A DNA stretch of 64,000 nucleotides from Bacteroidales bacterium (GCA_017471085.1 JAFUWW010000010.1:1-64000); one strand, 5' to 3'. Positions 1 to 9,489 are shown, numbered from the stretch's first letter. Notes: generated from the letters alone by a model not told the origin. A program made the numbers and translations.

Positions 1-1791
1 GAACACATAGAGGATGATACCGGTGAGGAGGGTGGTCACCTGACCGTCGATGATGGCGGAGTAAGCGTTCTTGTAACCGTCGGCCACAGCCTTGGAGAAG
101 CCCTTGCCGGCGGCCAGTTCTTCCTTGATACGCTCATAGATAATCACGTTGGCATCCACGGCCATACCCAGGGTCAACACGAGACCGGCGATACCCGGCA
201 GGGTCAGCTCGGCGCCGCAGGAGACGAGGGTACCGAAGAGCAGGAGCACGTTGCACAGCAGGGCCACGTCTGCGATGAGACCGGCACCACGGTAGAACAG
301 CACCATGTAGACGAGCACCAGGAGGAAGGCGATCACGAAGGAGATGAGACCGGCGCGGATGGAAGCGGAACCCAGGGAAGGACCCACGACCTGCTCCTGG
401 ATGATGGTGGCAGGGGCGGGGAGCTTACCGGACTTGAGCACGTTGGCCAAGTCTTCTGCTTCCTGTACGTCGAAGTTGCCGGTGATTTCGGAGGAACCGC
501 CGGTAATCTCGGTGTTCACGGTAGGATAGGAATATACCAGACCGTCCAGGACGATGGCAACCTGCTTGCCGATGTTGTCCTTGGTGAGGCGGGCCCAGAT
601 GGAGGCGCCCTCGGCGTTCATGGTCATGGAGACGGAAGGAGCGCCGCTGCCGCCGCGCTGGGCACCGTTGAAGTTGACGCGGGCGTCGGTAACCACGCCG
701 CCGTCGAGCGGAGCCTTGCCGTCGCGGGAGTTGGCCTTGATGGCAACCAGTTCATAGAGGTTGCTGCCCTTCACCAGTTCGCTGGGCTTCACGGACCACA
801 GGCCGCGGAATCCCTGAGGGAGCACGTCCTCTGCCATGGCCAGGTAGCGGTTCACGGTAGCGGTATCCACACCGGCTGCGAAGCCGATGCAGGCGTTGTC
901 CCAACCGGACGGGGAGAGCACCTGGAACAGCGGATTGGCCACTGCGGTGCTGTCGCCGAGGTTGGCGAGGATTTCAGCCACGCGGGCGTCGGCAGCGTAC
1001 AGGTCTACCTCGTTGCCCTGATAGGTGGGCCAGAATTCGAGGGAGGCGGTACCCTGGAGGAGTTTGCGCACACGCTCAGGATCCTTCACACCCGGAAGTT
1101 CGATGAGGATCTTGCCGGAATTGCCTACCTGCTGGATGTTGGGCTGGGTGACACCGAAACGGTCGATACGGTTGCGGAGCACGTTGAAGGAATTGTCAAC
1201 GGCGCTCTTGGCCTCGCTGCGGATCACGTCCACCACCTCGCGGTTGGTGGATTCGGGCTTGATCTTGTCGCGGAGTTCGTAGGTACCGAACACCTCGGCC
1301 AGACGGCGGGCGGGGGCAATCTGGTTCCAGGCTTCCTCAAACAGGCCGATGAAATCCTGGCTGGAGTTCACGTTGTTGGCCTTTGCCTGGGCGAGAGCCG
1401 CCACGAAGTCCGGGTCCGAGCTGTTGCCGGAGAGGGCCTTTACAAGGTCTTCCAGCTGAACCTGCAGCATGACGTTCATACCACCCTTGAGGTCCAGACC
1501 CAAGTTGATTTCCTTTTCCTTTACGCTCTGATAGGTGTATCCGAGGAATACCTTTTCGGAGCTGACAGAGTCGATGTAGGCTCTGTTCCTGATGTTTGCC
1601 ACGGAGTCCTGCACGAATTCGCGGAGTTCCGGAGCCACGTTGTTTGTCTGCACGAACTGCTGTGCCTGCTGCTCTGCATATTTGGCAGCTTTGCTCTCCT
1701 GGATACGGGAAATAGCCGTAAAGGAGAGCTGCCAGATGCTGGCAATGGCAAGCAGAATCGCAACAAATCTGATCCAACCTTTGCTTTGCAT
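1..1791 (-). CDS. secD: Protein translocase subunit SecD (probably SecDF fusion), 3' end outside window
   Basis: SecD uses the proton gradient to help pull proteins through SecYEG at the inner membrane. The frame starts MQSKGWIRFVAILLAIASI, one membrane segment, and runs 597 codons to the window edge without a stop. The hallmark GLDLKGGMN follows near residue 95, then a large periplasmic part with GNSGKILIELPGV, then clustered membrane helices containing GMAVDANVIIYERIKEEL, the SecD/SecF TM4 signature. In Bacteroidetes SecD is normally fused to SecF in one protein of about 1000 residues, so the missing C-terminus is probably SecF; this is inference. A TAAATTTG -7 box lies about 80 bases upstream of the start. 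Confidence 0.95.
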   Translation of the reverse strand, partial: MQSKGWIRFVAILLAIASIWQLSFTAISRIQESKAAKYAEQQAQQFVQTNNVAPELREFVQDSVANIRNRAYIDSVSSEKVFLGYTYQSVKEKEINLGLDLKGGMNVMLQVQLEDLVKALSGNSSDPDFVAALAQAKANNVNSSQDFIGLFEEAWNQIAPARRLAEVFGTYELRDKIKPESTNREVVDVIRSEAKSAVDNSFNVLRNRIDRFGVTQPNIQQVGNSGKILIELPGVKDPERVRKLLQGTASLEFWPTYQGNEVDLYAADARVAEILANLGDSTAVANPLFQVLSPSGWDNACIGFAAGVDTATVNRYLAMAEDVLPQGFRGLWSVKPSELVKGSNLYELVAIKANSRDGKAPLDGGVVTDARVNFNGAQRGGSGAPSVSMTMNAEGASIWARLTKDNIGKQVAIVLDGLVYSYPTVNTEITGGSSEITGNFDVQEAEDLANVLKSGKLPAPATIIQEQVVGPSLGSASIRAGLISFVIAFLLVLVYMVLFYRGAGLIADVALLCNVLLLFGTLVSCGAELTLPGIAGLVLTLGMAVDANVIIYERIKEELAAGKGFSKAVADGYKNAYSAIIDGQVTTLLTGIILYVF

Positions 1792-1867
1792 GTCAGTTTA
1801 TTTTAATTATATATACATTATTCACTGCTGGTGGGCGCATTACTGCACACCACGGCAAAATAGGTTG

Positions 1868-1875
1868 CAAATTTA
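1868..1875 (-). promoter_or_regulatory. Putative -7 box for secD
   Basis: TAAATTTG on the minus strand fits the Bacteroidetes TAnnTTTG -7 element. The upstream box is weak (TTCG at 18 bases). The resulting leader would be about 70 bases. Confidence 0.4.
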
Positions 1876-1916
1876 CGATTTTTTTCTGATATACGAACTT
1901 TCTCGCAACTATTTCT

Positions 1917-1924
1917 TAATTTTG
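1917..1924 (+). promoter_or_regulatory. Putative -7 box for the PD40/SPOR protein
   Basis: TAATTTTG fits TAnnTTTG and ends 15 bases before the ATG at 1940. No clear TTTG is seen at the expected distance upstream. Confidence 0.4.
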
Positions 1925-1939
1925 CAGACTAAAACTGAT

Positions 1940-3490
1940 ATGCGAAGGCGCTTTTTGGTCATAATTCTGTTCTTTTTTTCCGTCGGCCCTGTCCTTTGGG
2001 GACAAGACCTGCGGAAAGTCGGGCAGTTGATAGCCAAAGGGGACAGCCTTCACAGACTCTGCCGTTTCGAAGAAGCCCTGGCCGCCTATGGCTCCGCCGC
2101 CGCCCTCCCCGGGGCGCCGGACGATTCCATCAGCATCAAGACAGCCCGTACCCGGAACGCCCTGGCCCTGGCCGAAATGTGCTGGAATCCCCGTGTCGTT
2201 GCCCGCGGACGTTTTTCCAGAAAGGATTTCTACCTCTATTATCCGCTTCCCAGCGGCGGCTGGCACCCCGCGCCGGAAACCTTGGACCCGGAAGGCCGGT
2301 TCCCGGTTTATATGCAGGCGGGGGACGACCGTGTCTTTTTTACCGCAGAAGACCTTTCCGGTTCCCGCAGCCTTTTCCTCTCCGAAGACCGGGACACCGT
2401 CTGGCGCGCCCCCAGGCTCCTGTCCGAATCGCTGCTCACCTCCGGCACCGAACTATTCCCCATGCTTTCCCCGGACGGCCGTACGCTTTATTTTGCCTCG
2501 GACGCTCTTCCCGGCATGGGCGGATTCGACCTTTTCGCCTCTGAATGGGACGAAGCCAACGCCATCTGGGGCGAACCCCGGAACCTGGGTTTCCCCTTCA
2601 ATTCTCCGGCCGACGACTTTCTGTTCGCCGATACCCCCGACGGGAAATACAGCGTGTTCGCCTCGGACCGCTCCTGCGGCAAGGACAGCCTGTATGTCTA
2701 TGTAGTGGAATACGAGGATTCGCCCATGCGGGTTTCCGTGCGGGACCCCGAGGCGCTGCAGACCCTCGAAGCCCTGCTTCCGTCAGACAACAGTTCCGCC
2801 CAGTCGGCCCGCCCGTCCGGGAATTCCAATACGCGGCTTTACATGCGCAGGATGGCGGAAATGCGCGCCCTTCGCGACACCATCTACCGCAGGGAGCAGA
2901 GCCTGGACCTCCTCCGGCAGCGGCTTTCGCAGGCTGGGGAAGAGCTGGTCGCCTCCCTTTCGGCCCGGATCAGGGAAGCCGAGGAAGCGCTGAAACCCTT
3001 CCGCCGCCGGCTGGACCAGGCCGGCGAGGAAATCCGGTCGGTCGAGGCCGCCTTTCTCCGCCGGGGAGCCGCCCTTTCACAGGACCAGGAAGAAACGCAG
3101 AAACAGCAGTTCGCCTTTGAAAAGGACAGCCTGGGCACGCCGCTCCGGATGAAGGTGGCGCAGGAAGAGGATGTCATCCCCCTGTTCCGGATTTCGTCCA
3201 AAGGCGCCTTTGCCGAAGAAAATGTTCTGCCGGAAGGAATTGTGTATCAGATTTATATGTTTACCCAGCCCAGGCACGCCACCGTGGATGACCTGCGCGG
3301 GATAGCCCCGGTGTATGAGCGGCTCACCTCCAGCCTCCGGTACGCTTGTTTTGCCGGCCTTTTCAAAACCTACCGCCAGGCGCTCCAGTATCTGAACCTG
3401 GTCCGCCTCCGCGGCTTCCCCGAAGCTAGGATCGTGGCCTACAGTGACGGCCGTTCCATCCCGGTAAACCAGGCCCGCCAGGAGGAATAG
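1940..3490 (+). CDS. Secreted PD40 beta-propeller / SPOR-like envelope protein
   Basis: 516 residues if started at MRRRFLVIILFFF, chosen because this opens a clear signal peptide ending near WGQ; the frame is open further upstream but without a signal. After an alpha-helical TPR-like segment come PD40-type blades (ELFPMLSPDGRTLYFASD near residue 175, and FLFADTPDGKYSVFASDR). A charged coiled coil spans roughly residues 300-400. The last 90 residues (YQIYMFTQP...FPEARIVAYSDGRSI) have the SPOR-like pattern seen at the end of many Bacteroidetes envelope proteins. SPOR domains bind denuded glycan strands, so a cell-wall-associated periplasmic role is likely. Divergent from secD with 148 bases between. 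No enzyme motif seen. Confidence 0.8.
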   Translation: MRRRFLVIILFFFSVGPVLWGQDLRKVGQLIAKGDSLHRLCRFEEALAAYGSAAALPGAPDDSISIKTARTRNALALAEMCWNPRVVARGRFSRKDFYLYYPLPSGGWHPAPETLDPEGRFPVYMQAGDDRVFFTAEDLSGSRSLFLSEDRDTVWRAPRLLSESLLTSGTELFPMLSPDGRTLYFASDALPGMGGFDLFASEWDEANAIWGEPRNLGFPFNSPADDFLFADTPDGKYSVFASDRSCGKDSLYVYVVEYEDSPMRVSVRDPEALQTLEALLPSDNSSAQSARPSGNSNTRLYMRRMAEMRALRDTIYRREQSLDLLRQRLSQAGEELVASLSARIREAEEALKPFRRRLDQAGEEIRSVEAAFLRRGAALSQDQEETQKQQFAFEKDSLGTPLRMKVAQEEDVIPLFRISSKGAFAEENVLPEGIVYQIYMFTQPRHATVDDLRGIAPVYERLTSSLRYACFAGLFKTYRQALQYLNLVRLRGFPEARIVAYSDGRSIPVNQARQEE

Positions 3491-3554
3491 GGCCGATAAT
3501 TTCCTTTTTTAAAATTCTTTTCCTAACTTCACGTCCAATAAACTTAACAGAGTT

Positions 3555-6005
3555 ATGGACAAGAAGATTCTTACCTTGATGGCAGCCCTGGCTGCATGCA
3601 CTGTCTTTGCACAGGCCCAGGGCCGCGGACCCCACCCTGGCGGAACCCCTCCCCAGGAAAATTCAACGGAAAAAACAGAAAAGGAAGCGCCGGTCAAGCT
3701 GGATTTCAAGAACGGGCTTTTCGGCGTAGCCCAGAACGGGAACGACTGGTACTTCGAGATTCCCGACAGCCTGCTGGGCCGCCGGATCCTGGCCGTGACC
3801 CGCTATGTGAGCAACACCCCGGGCGCCAGCACCTATGGCGGTGAGGAAGTGAACGAAAGCATGCTCTACTGGGAGAAGGCCTCCAACGGCAACCTGCTCC
3901 TGAGGGCCGATGTCCTCACCATCCAGGCCGACGAAGACCAGGCGATCTACAAGGCGGTGAAGGTCAGCTCCGAAAACCCCATTGCAGCCTCTTTCAAGCC
4001 GGAAAAGGAAAGTACGTCAGGCAGCACCCGCATCAAGGTGAACTCCCTGTTCGAAGGCGACGTGCAGGTGGTCTCCCTGGATGCCCGCACCAAACGTGCC
4101 GGCAACCTGGGCGGCGTGAAGGGCGACGCGTCCTTCATCAACAGTATCCGCACCTATCCCGTCAATACGGAAGTAACTGTTACCAAGACCTATACCTACA
4201 ACCAGCCCCAGGGCGGCCCGGGGATGGGCCAGGGCGGTCCCCAGATGTCCCAGTCCCTTCCCGCAGGCAGGGAAGCCGGTTCCGTCACCCTGGTGCTGAA
4301 CACTTCCCTGCTGCTACTGCCCGAAAAACCCATGCAGCAGCGCTGGTTCGACTCTCGCGTGGGATACTTCGCCGGCCGGTACAGCCAGTTCTCGGACGAG
4401 CAGCAGGGGGTGGAAGACATCACCTACATCACCCGCTGGCGCCTGGAGGCCCGTCCCGAGGACCGCGAGAAGCAGAAACGCGGGGAGCTGGTAGAACCTG
4501 TCAAGCCCATCGTCTATTACATCGACCCGGCCACGCCCAAACAGTGGCGCAAGTACCTGATCGCCGGCGTGAACGACTGGGCCGTGGCCTTTGAACAGGC
4601 CGGCTGGAAAAACGCCATCCACGCCGAGGAATGGCCGGAGAATGCCGATGAGCTGGGCATGAGCCTGGAAGATGCCCGCTACTCCGTGATCCGCTACCTG
4701 GCCTCCCCCATCGCCAATGCCTACGGACCCAACGTGCACGACCCCCGCTCCGGAGAAATCATCGAAAGCCATATCGGCTGGTATCACAACGTGATGACGC
4801 TGGTGCATGACTGGTATCAGGTGCAGGCCGGCATGATCGACCCGCGTGCGCGTAAGATCAAATATGACGAGGAACTGATGGGAGACCTCATCCGCTTCGT
4901 CTCCTCCCATGAGGTAGGACATACGCTGGGCCTGCGCCACAACATGGGCTCCAGCAGCAAGACGCCGGTGGAGAACCTCCGCAACAAGGAATGGGTGGAA
5001 AAGAATGGCCACACCGCCAGCATCATGGACTACGCCCGCTTCAACTACGTGGCCCAGCCGGAGGACAACATCTCCAAGGAAGGCATCTATCCTCGCATCA
5101 ACGAGTACGACAAATGGGCCATCGAGTATGGCTACACCCCCACCGATTTCAAGACTCCGAAGGAAGACCATCTCTATTGGAACAAGGTGATCGTGGCGCG
5201 TCTGGCCGACAATCCCCGCCTCTGGTTCGGCGGAGAGGGCCGTGATGCAGACCCCCGCGCCCTTACCGAAGACCTTTCCGACGATGCGGTGGCCGCCAGC
5301 AACTACGGAATCCTGAACCTGAAGCGGATGATCGGCCAGATTCCCGAATGGAACAAGGAGGAAGGCGACCAGTATGAGAACGTGAGCCGGATGTACAGCG
5401 CCGTCACCGGCCAGTTCAACCGCTACATGGGCCACGTGGCCGCCAACATCGGCGGACGCTTCATCACCAACAAGAGTATCGAGGAAGCCGGTCCCAAGTA
5501 CGAGCCCGTCCCCAAGGCCCGCCAGAAGAGGGCGCTGAACTTCCTGAACGAGCAGGTCTTCAACAAGCCCTCCTGGCTGGTGGACGTGCCTTACATCTTC
5601 AACATCACCGACCGTCCGGACAACAACCTGTACCCCATCGTGAACAGCGTCGTGAGTGCCCTGGTGAGCACCGCCAAGCTGGACCGGATGGAGCAGTTCG
5701 CCCAGTACGGCCCCGGCAATTACACCCCGGAAGAGTATCTGGACGACCTCTACGGCATGGTCTTTTCCGAGCTGGAAAAAGGCGGCAAGGCCGACAGTTA
5801 CCGCCGCTACCTGCAGCAGCGCTATGTGACCACCGCCCTGAATGTGGTGAAGAGTGATGCCTCGGCCAATTCCGGCAGCCGCGCCCTCCTGTTGGGCCAG
5901 CTCCTGGATATCCAGAAGAAGGCCGCCAAGGGCAAGGGCGGAGACGCCGCCACCAAGGCACACTGGCTCTCCATCGCCCATCAGATCGAGACGGCGCTGA
6001 AATAG
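3555..6005 (+). CDS. Secreted zinc-dependent metalloprotease (DUF5117/DUF4953 type)
   Basis: 816 residues with signal peptide MDKKILTLMAALAACTVFAQA. The extended zinc site HEVGHTLGLRHN is at residues 452-463, giving His452, Glu453, His456 and His462 as ligands and base, with the metzincin-like spacing HExxHxxGxxH. The following SIMDYARFNYVAQPED resembles the Met-turn region. Size and layout match the large DUF5117-DUF5118-DUF4953 peptidases common in Bacteroidetes. A short Gly/Pro/Gln-rich stretch (near residue 220) interrupts the N-terminal part. It ends before a strong hairpin shared with the convergent hydrolase gene. Substrate unknown. Confidence 0.9.
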   Translation: MDKKILTLMAALAACTVFAQAQGRGPHPGGTPPQENSTEKTEKEAPVKLDFKNGLFGVAQNGNDWYFEIPDSLLGRRILAVTRYVSNTPGASTYGGEEVNESMLYWEKASNGNLLLRADVLTIQADEDQAIYKAVKVSSENPIAASFKPEKESTSGSTRIKVNSLFEGDVQVVSLDARTKRAGNLGGVKGDASFINSIRTYPVNTEVTVTKTYTYNQPQGGPGMGQGGPQMSQSLPAGREAGSVTLVLNTSLLLLPEKPMQQRWFDSRVGYFAGRYSQFSDEQQGVEDITYITRWRLEARPEDREKQKRGELVEPVKPIVYYIDPATPKQWRKYLIAGVNDWAVAFEQAGWKNAIHAEEWPENADELGMSLEDARYSVIRYLASPIANAYGPNVHDPRSGEIIESHIGWYHNVMTLVHDWYQVQAGMIDPRARKIKYDEELMGDLIRFVSSHEVGHTLGLRHNMGSSSKTPVENLRNKEWVEKNGHTASIMDYARFNYVAQPEDNISKEGIYPRINEYDKWAIEYGYTPTDFKTPKEDHLYWNKVIVARLADNPRLWFGGEGRDADPRALTEDLSDDAVAASNYGILNLKRMIGQIPEWNKEEGDQYENVSRMYSAVTGQFNRYMGHVAANIGGRFITNKSIEEAGPKYEPVPKARQKRALNFLNEQVFNKPSWLVDVPYIFNITDRPDNNLYPIVNSVVSALVSTAKLDRMEQFAQYGPGNYTPEEYLDDLYGMVFSELEKGGKADSYRRYLQQRYVTTALNVVKSDASANSGSRALLLGQLLDIQKKAAKGKGGDAATKAHWLSIAHQIETALK

Positions 6006-6016
6006 GCAGGTCTCCG

Positions 6017-6083
6017 CTTACGGCAGTTTACACAAACCGACCGGCACGCTCTGTTGCCGGTCGGTTTGTGTAATAGCCGTAAG
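6017..6083. terminator. Long hairpin between convergent genes, probable bidirectional terminator
   Basis: A perfect 19-base inverted repeat (6028-6046 and 6055-6073, arms beginning TTACACAAACCGACC) with an 8-base loop is nested inside outer arms CTTACGGC (6017) and GCCGTAAG (6076). It lies just after the protease stop and 30 bases before the convergent hydrolase stop. There is no long T-run, so termination may rely on the stem itself. Confidence 0.6.
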
Positions 6084-6113
6084 GCCAGTTGTTTCCGGAT
6101 GGAATCTGAAATC

Positions 6114-6665
6114 CTAGAAGGCGGCGATCAGTTCTTCGTTCGAGTAGGCATCGGCCCCGTAGCAGGTTTTCAGGTAGGCCAGGCCGTTCTGGTAGTCTTC
6201 TTCGGTGAAAGAGTCGGTGGCTTCCTTGGCCACCACCACATCATAGCCCAGGCAGAAAGCATCGGCCGATGTATGGCGGACGCACATATGGGCGTGGAGG
6301 CCCGTCATGATTACGGTTTTTACACCCAGTTCCTTGAGGAGGATGTCCAGGTCGGTCTGGAAGAACCCGCTGTATCGGCGCTTGGGCACCACGAAGTCTT
6401 TTTCGCACAGGTTCATTTCGGGAATCACCTCGGCTCCGGGCGTGCCTTTGATGGCATGGTCGCCCCAGATGATGAGCTCCCGGTCGATTCCGGGCAGGTG
6501 CTCGTCGTTGCAGAAGATCACGGGAACGCCTTTCTCGCGGGCGGCATCCAGCAGCCTGGCGGTGGCGGGAACGATGGCACGGGCGCGGTCGCAGCCCAGG
6601 GAACCGGTTACAAAGTCATTGAGCATGTCAACGACCAAAATGGCAGGATGATTCAGTTTTTCCAT
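6114..6665 (-). CDS. Isochorismatase-family cysteine hydrolase (nicotinamidase-like)
   Basis: 183 residues, no signal peptide, cytoplasmic. The fold is shown by AILVVDMLNDFV (catalytic Asp13), VVPKRRYSGF (Lys95) and MTGLHAHMCVRHTSADAF (Cys128), the Asp-Lys-Cys triad of the isochorismatase/nicotinamidase family. These enzymes cleave amide or vinyl-ether bonds of small molecules such as nicotinamide. The family is too broad to name the substrate, and the neighbours (a protease and an acid phosphatase) do not help. Confidence 0.85.
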   Translation of the reverse strand: MEKLNHPAILVVDMLNDFVTGSLGCDRARAIVPATARLLDAAREKGVPVIFCNDEHLPGIDRELIIWGDHAIKGTPGAEVIPEMNLCEKDFVVPKRRYSGFFQTDLDILLKELGVKTVIMTGLHAHMCVRHTSADAFCLGYDVVVAKEATDSFTEEDYQNGLAYLKTCYGADAYSNEELIAAF

Positions 6666-6777
6666 TTTTACTTTTTGTTAGGGTTATGTACCGTCCCGCC
6701 CATGCCGCAAAACCCGGACCAAATCTTTTTCCTGTCGGAGATTATTTGTAAATTGCAGGCGCTTTAAACACAGATAG

Positions 6778-7569
6778 ATGAAGAAGCTTTTTTCCGCAAT
6801 CCTGGCCGGTGTGCTGCTGACTGCCTCTCTGCAGGCGCAGGAGCCTTATTTTACTACGGAACAGCTGCCGGACCTGATCAAGTGCCTTCCCGCACCGCCC
6901 GCCTTTGACAGCCCCGAATTCGCCAACGACATGATGCGCTACGCATGGGGCAAGCAGCAGCGGCTGGATTCGCTCCGGGCCGATATGGCCCGCAGGGACG
7001 CAGTCTGGTCGTATGAAGCGCTCCTGACGGAGTTCAACGAGCCGGCGGGGCTGGTCATTTCGGCCGAAAACACCCCCGAGATCTGGAAACTGCTGACATC
7101 GGCCCTGGCAACGACGGACCAGATGCGCGTGGCCCCCAAGGCCTATTATCACCGCCAGCGACCCTTCGAACGCTTTGAAGACAAGATGCTTACGGACGAG
7201 GAAGATGCCCTGAGAGGAGAGGGTTCCTATCCTTCCGGCCATACGATGCGGGGCTGGACGGCCGCCCTCCTGCTGGCCGAAGTGGCTCCCGGGCGCGCCA
7301 ACGAGATTTTCGCCCGCGGCTGGCTATACGGAGAAAGCCGGGTCATCGTCGGAGCCCACTGGCAGAGCGACGTGGATGCCAGCCGCGTAGCCGCCAGCAT
7401 CGGCTATGTCGCCCTCCAGGGCAGTCCCGCCTTCCGGGAACAGATGGAAAGAGCCCAGGCCGAATACATCGTCAAAACCCAGATCCTCTGCCCGGGCTGT
7501 TCTTTTCATATAGGTGGGGAGAGTGCTTCGGCAAAAAATAAAAACGTATCTTTGCAGGAGAACAATTGA
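6778..7569 (+). CDS. Class A non-specific acid phosphatase (PAP2 superfamily, PhoN-like)
   Basis: 263 residues with a signal peptide (MKKLFSAILAGVLLTASLQAQ), so periplasmic. All three parts of the phosphatase signature are present: Lys121-x6-Arg128-Pro129, PSGH at 152-155, and SR-x5-His-x3-Asp ending at Ser187-Arg188, His194 and Asp198. These enzymes release phosphate from many monoesters. The end of the gene contains a TATCTTTG box that may drive the next gene, 6 bases downstream. Confidence 0.9.
   Translation: MKKLFSAILAGVLLTASLQAQEPYFTTEQLPDLIKCLPAPPAFDSPEFANDMMRYAWGKQQRLDSLRADMARRDAVWSYEALLTEFNEPAGLVISAENTPEIWKLLTSALATTDQMRVAPKAYYHRQRPFERFEDKMLTDEEDALRGEGSYPSGHTMRGWTAALLLAEVAPGRANEIFARGWLYGESRVIVGAHWQSDVDASRVAASIGYVALQGSPAFREQMERAQAEYIVKTQILCPGCSFHIGGESASAKNKNVSLQENN
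7547..7554 (+). promoter_or_regulatory. Putative -7 box for the LD-carboxypeptidase gene
   Basis: TATCTTTG lies inside the 3' end of the phosphatase gene, 21 bases before the next ATG. No good TTTG is found at 19-21 bases upstream. Confidence 0.35.
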
Positions 7570-7575
7570 TAATCG

Positions 7576-8709
7576 ATGAAAAAACTTTGGATCCCAGCCT
7601 TTGCCGTGATGGCAATCCTGTTTTCCTGTTCCAGGGAGCCGGTACAGAAGCCGTCCGTGACGCTTGCCTGCGCTGAACCGGCCTTTTTGAAGCCGGGAGA
7701 CAGAATCGCCCTCATTTCTCCCTCCTATCATACGCCGATGGAAAATGTGGATACGGCAGCGATGATCCTGCGGGAATGGGGCTTTGAACCCGTTGTGGGC
7801 GCCAATGTAGACAAGACCTATCTCGGGCACTATGCGGGCACTCCCAAAGACCGTATTTCAGACCTGGAATGGGCGCTGACAGACCCTTCCATCAAGGCCA
7901 TCCTGTGCAACAGGGGCGGCTATGGCACCATCCGCCTGGTGAATCAGCTGCCGGAAGAACTGGTAAAGGAAAACCCCAAATGGATGATCGGCTTCAGCGA
8001 CATCACCACCCTCCACGGAATTGCCACCCGTTCCGGCGTGATGAGCATCCACGGGACGATGTGCTCCCTGCTGGCCAAGTCCAAGGGCGTGGACCTTTCC
8101 AGTACGCTTTTGAGGGACATCCTTACCGGCACCATCCCCGAATACGAACTTCCGCCGCACCCGCTCAGCATCCCCGGCACCGCCACCGGAACCCTCGTCG
8201 GCGGCAACCTCTGTACCTTCTCGCCCATCCTGGGAACCGAGGCCGATGCCACTATGGGACGGGACATCATCCTCTTCATAGAGGAAGTGGAAGAAGACAT
8301 GAGCCATATCGACCGGCTCATCAATACCTTGATTCTGAATGGCGTATTCGACCGCTGCAAAGGCGTGATCCTGGGTGAGTTCACCGACTGCGGGGCCAAC
8401 CTGGACTTCGGCAGCGTGGAAGAAATGATCTGTTCCTACCTGGACGATTACGACATTCCGGTCCTGTGCGGTTTCCCTGCCGGCCACGACACCGTTAACC
8501 TCCCCCTGCTGATGGGCGCTCCAGTCACGCTGGATGTCGCGGAAACAGGCGCCAGGCTCACCTTCAATGTGGATGGCTTCCGGAAAGCCGTCTGGACGGA
8601 CGACGCCCTGGCCGAGGCGGCCGATACGGTTAAAATGGAAATCGAGAAACAGCGGAAAATCGTCCGCCTGCTGGATTTCGTCAAACACTATGACGGTATT
8701 AAACGTTAA
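7576..8709 (+). CDS. LD-carboxypeptidase family lipoprotein (peptidase S66)
   Basis: 377 residues. N-terminus MKKLWIPAFAVMAILFSC has a lipobox with Cys18, so it should be lipid-anchored. The S66 family removes D-Ala from tetrapeptides during murein recycling (LdcA) or cleaves related amide bonds (MccF). The nucleophile is Ser141 in MIGFSDITTLHG; the FIEEVEEDMSHIDR block and AGHDTVNLPLLMGAPVTLD carry the Glu and His of the Ser-Glu-His triad. An extracytoplasmic LdcA is unusual compared with cytoplasmic E. coli LdcA and points to use of external murein peptides. The next gene, a D-Ala-D-Ala dipeptidase, follows after 6 bases. Confidence 0.88.
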   Translation: MKKLWIPAFAVMAILFSCSREPVQKPSVTLACAEPAFLKPGDRIALISPSYHTPMENVDTAAMILREWGFEPVVGANVDKTYLGHYAGTPKDRISDLEWALTDPSIKAILCNRGGYGTIRLVNQLPEELVKENPKWMIGFSDITTLHGIATRSGVMSIHGTMCSLLAKSKGVDLSSTLLRDILTGTIPEYELPPHPLSIPGTATGTLVGGNLCTFSPILGTEADATMGRDIILFIEEVEEDMSHIDRLINTLILNGVFDRCKGVILGEFTDCGANLDFGSVEEMICSYLDDYDIPVLCGFPAGHDTVNLPLLMGAPVTLDVAETGARLTFNVDGFRKAVWTDDALAEAADTVKMEIEKQRKIVRLLDFVKHYDGIKR

Positions 8710-8715
8710 GTGAAT

Positions 8716-9450
8716 ATGAAAAGGATACTTTGCGCAGCCGCATTGACCGTTCTCTTCGGAGCCCTCTCCTGCAAACAGGAACAAAGCGATTTCGTAACGG
8801 TGACCGACGCCGTTCCGGACGCCATCCTGGAAATCCGCTACTACAGCACCTACAACTTCGTCGGGGCCCGTATCGACGGTTATGAGGAGCCCACGGCCTT
8901 GCTTACCAAGCAGGCGGCAGCGGCGCTGAAGGCGGTCAGTGACGATGTAATGGCCCAGGGATACCGGCTTAAGATCTACGATGCCTACCGGCCCCAGAAA
9001 GGGGTGGACCACTTTGTCCGCTGGGCGGCCGACCTCCCCGATACCAAAATGAAGGATTATTTCTATCCCGACCTGGACAAGAGCGTCCTTTTCGACCAGG
9101 AATATATCATGGAAAAAAGCGGCCATACGCGCGGTTCCACCGTGGATCTGACCCTTTTTGACATGGCCACGGAGAAAGAGCTGGACATGGGCGGGACCTT
9201 CGACTGGTTCGGCCCCGAAAGCCATCCCGATTTCTGCGGAAATCCCGAAACGGGCGAATATACCGGTGACAACAGCAAGAGCCCGGACGGCCGCAGCATT
9301 ACCCCCGAACAGTTCGCCAACCGTATGATCCTCCGCCGCGCCATGCTTCGCCACGGCTTCAAGCCGCTGGATACGGAATGGTGGCACTTCACCCTCAAGG
9401 ACGAACCCTTCCCGGAAACCTATTTCACCTTCCCGGTAAAAGAACTGTAG
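8716..9450 (+). CDS. D-alanyl-D-alanine dipeptidase lipoprotein (VanX/DdpX family, M15)
   Basis: 244 residues from the ATG at 8716; a GTG two codons earlier is also possible. MKRILCAAALTVLFGALSC is a lipoprotein signal. The zinc site SxHxxGxxxD is seen as KSGHTRGSTVDLTL and the second His-containing motif as EWWHFTL, both typical of VanX-type M15D peptidases that split D-Ala-D-Ala. With the preceding S66 enzyme it forms a likely two-gene unit that degrades cell-wall peptides outside the cytoplasm. No vanH, vanA or vanRS genes are near, so catabolism is more likely than vancomycin resistance. Confidence 0.88.
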   Translation: MKRILCAAALTVLFGALSCKQEQSDFVTVTDAVPDAILEIRYYSTYNFVGARIDGYEEPTALLTKQAAAALKAVSDDVMAQGYRLKIYDAYRPQKGVDHFVRWAADLPDTKMKDYFYPDLDKSVLFDQEYIMEKSGHTRGSTVDLTLFDMATEKELDMGGTFDWFGPESHPDFCGNPETGEYTGDNSKSPDGRSITPEQFANRMILRRAMLRHGFKPLDTEWWHFTLKDEPFPETYFTFPVKEL

Positions 9451-9489
9451 GCTGTTTATCGACCCGCTTGGAGATCCATCCGGCCGCCA

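Noticed and set aside
4314..5981. 555-codon minus-strand frame inside the zinc protease
   Set aside because: Antisense shadow; the plus-strand protein has an intact HEVGHTLGLRHN site and signal peptide.
8716..9450. VanX-type gene as part of a vancomycin-resistance cluster
   Set aside because: No vanH, vanA/B ligase or vanRS pair nearby; signal peptide and an S66 neighbour fit peptide catabolism better.
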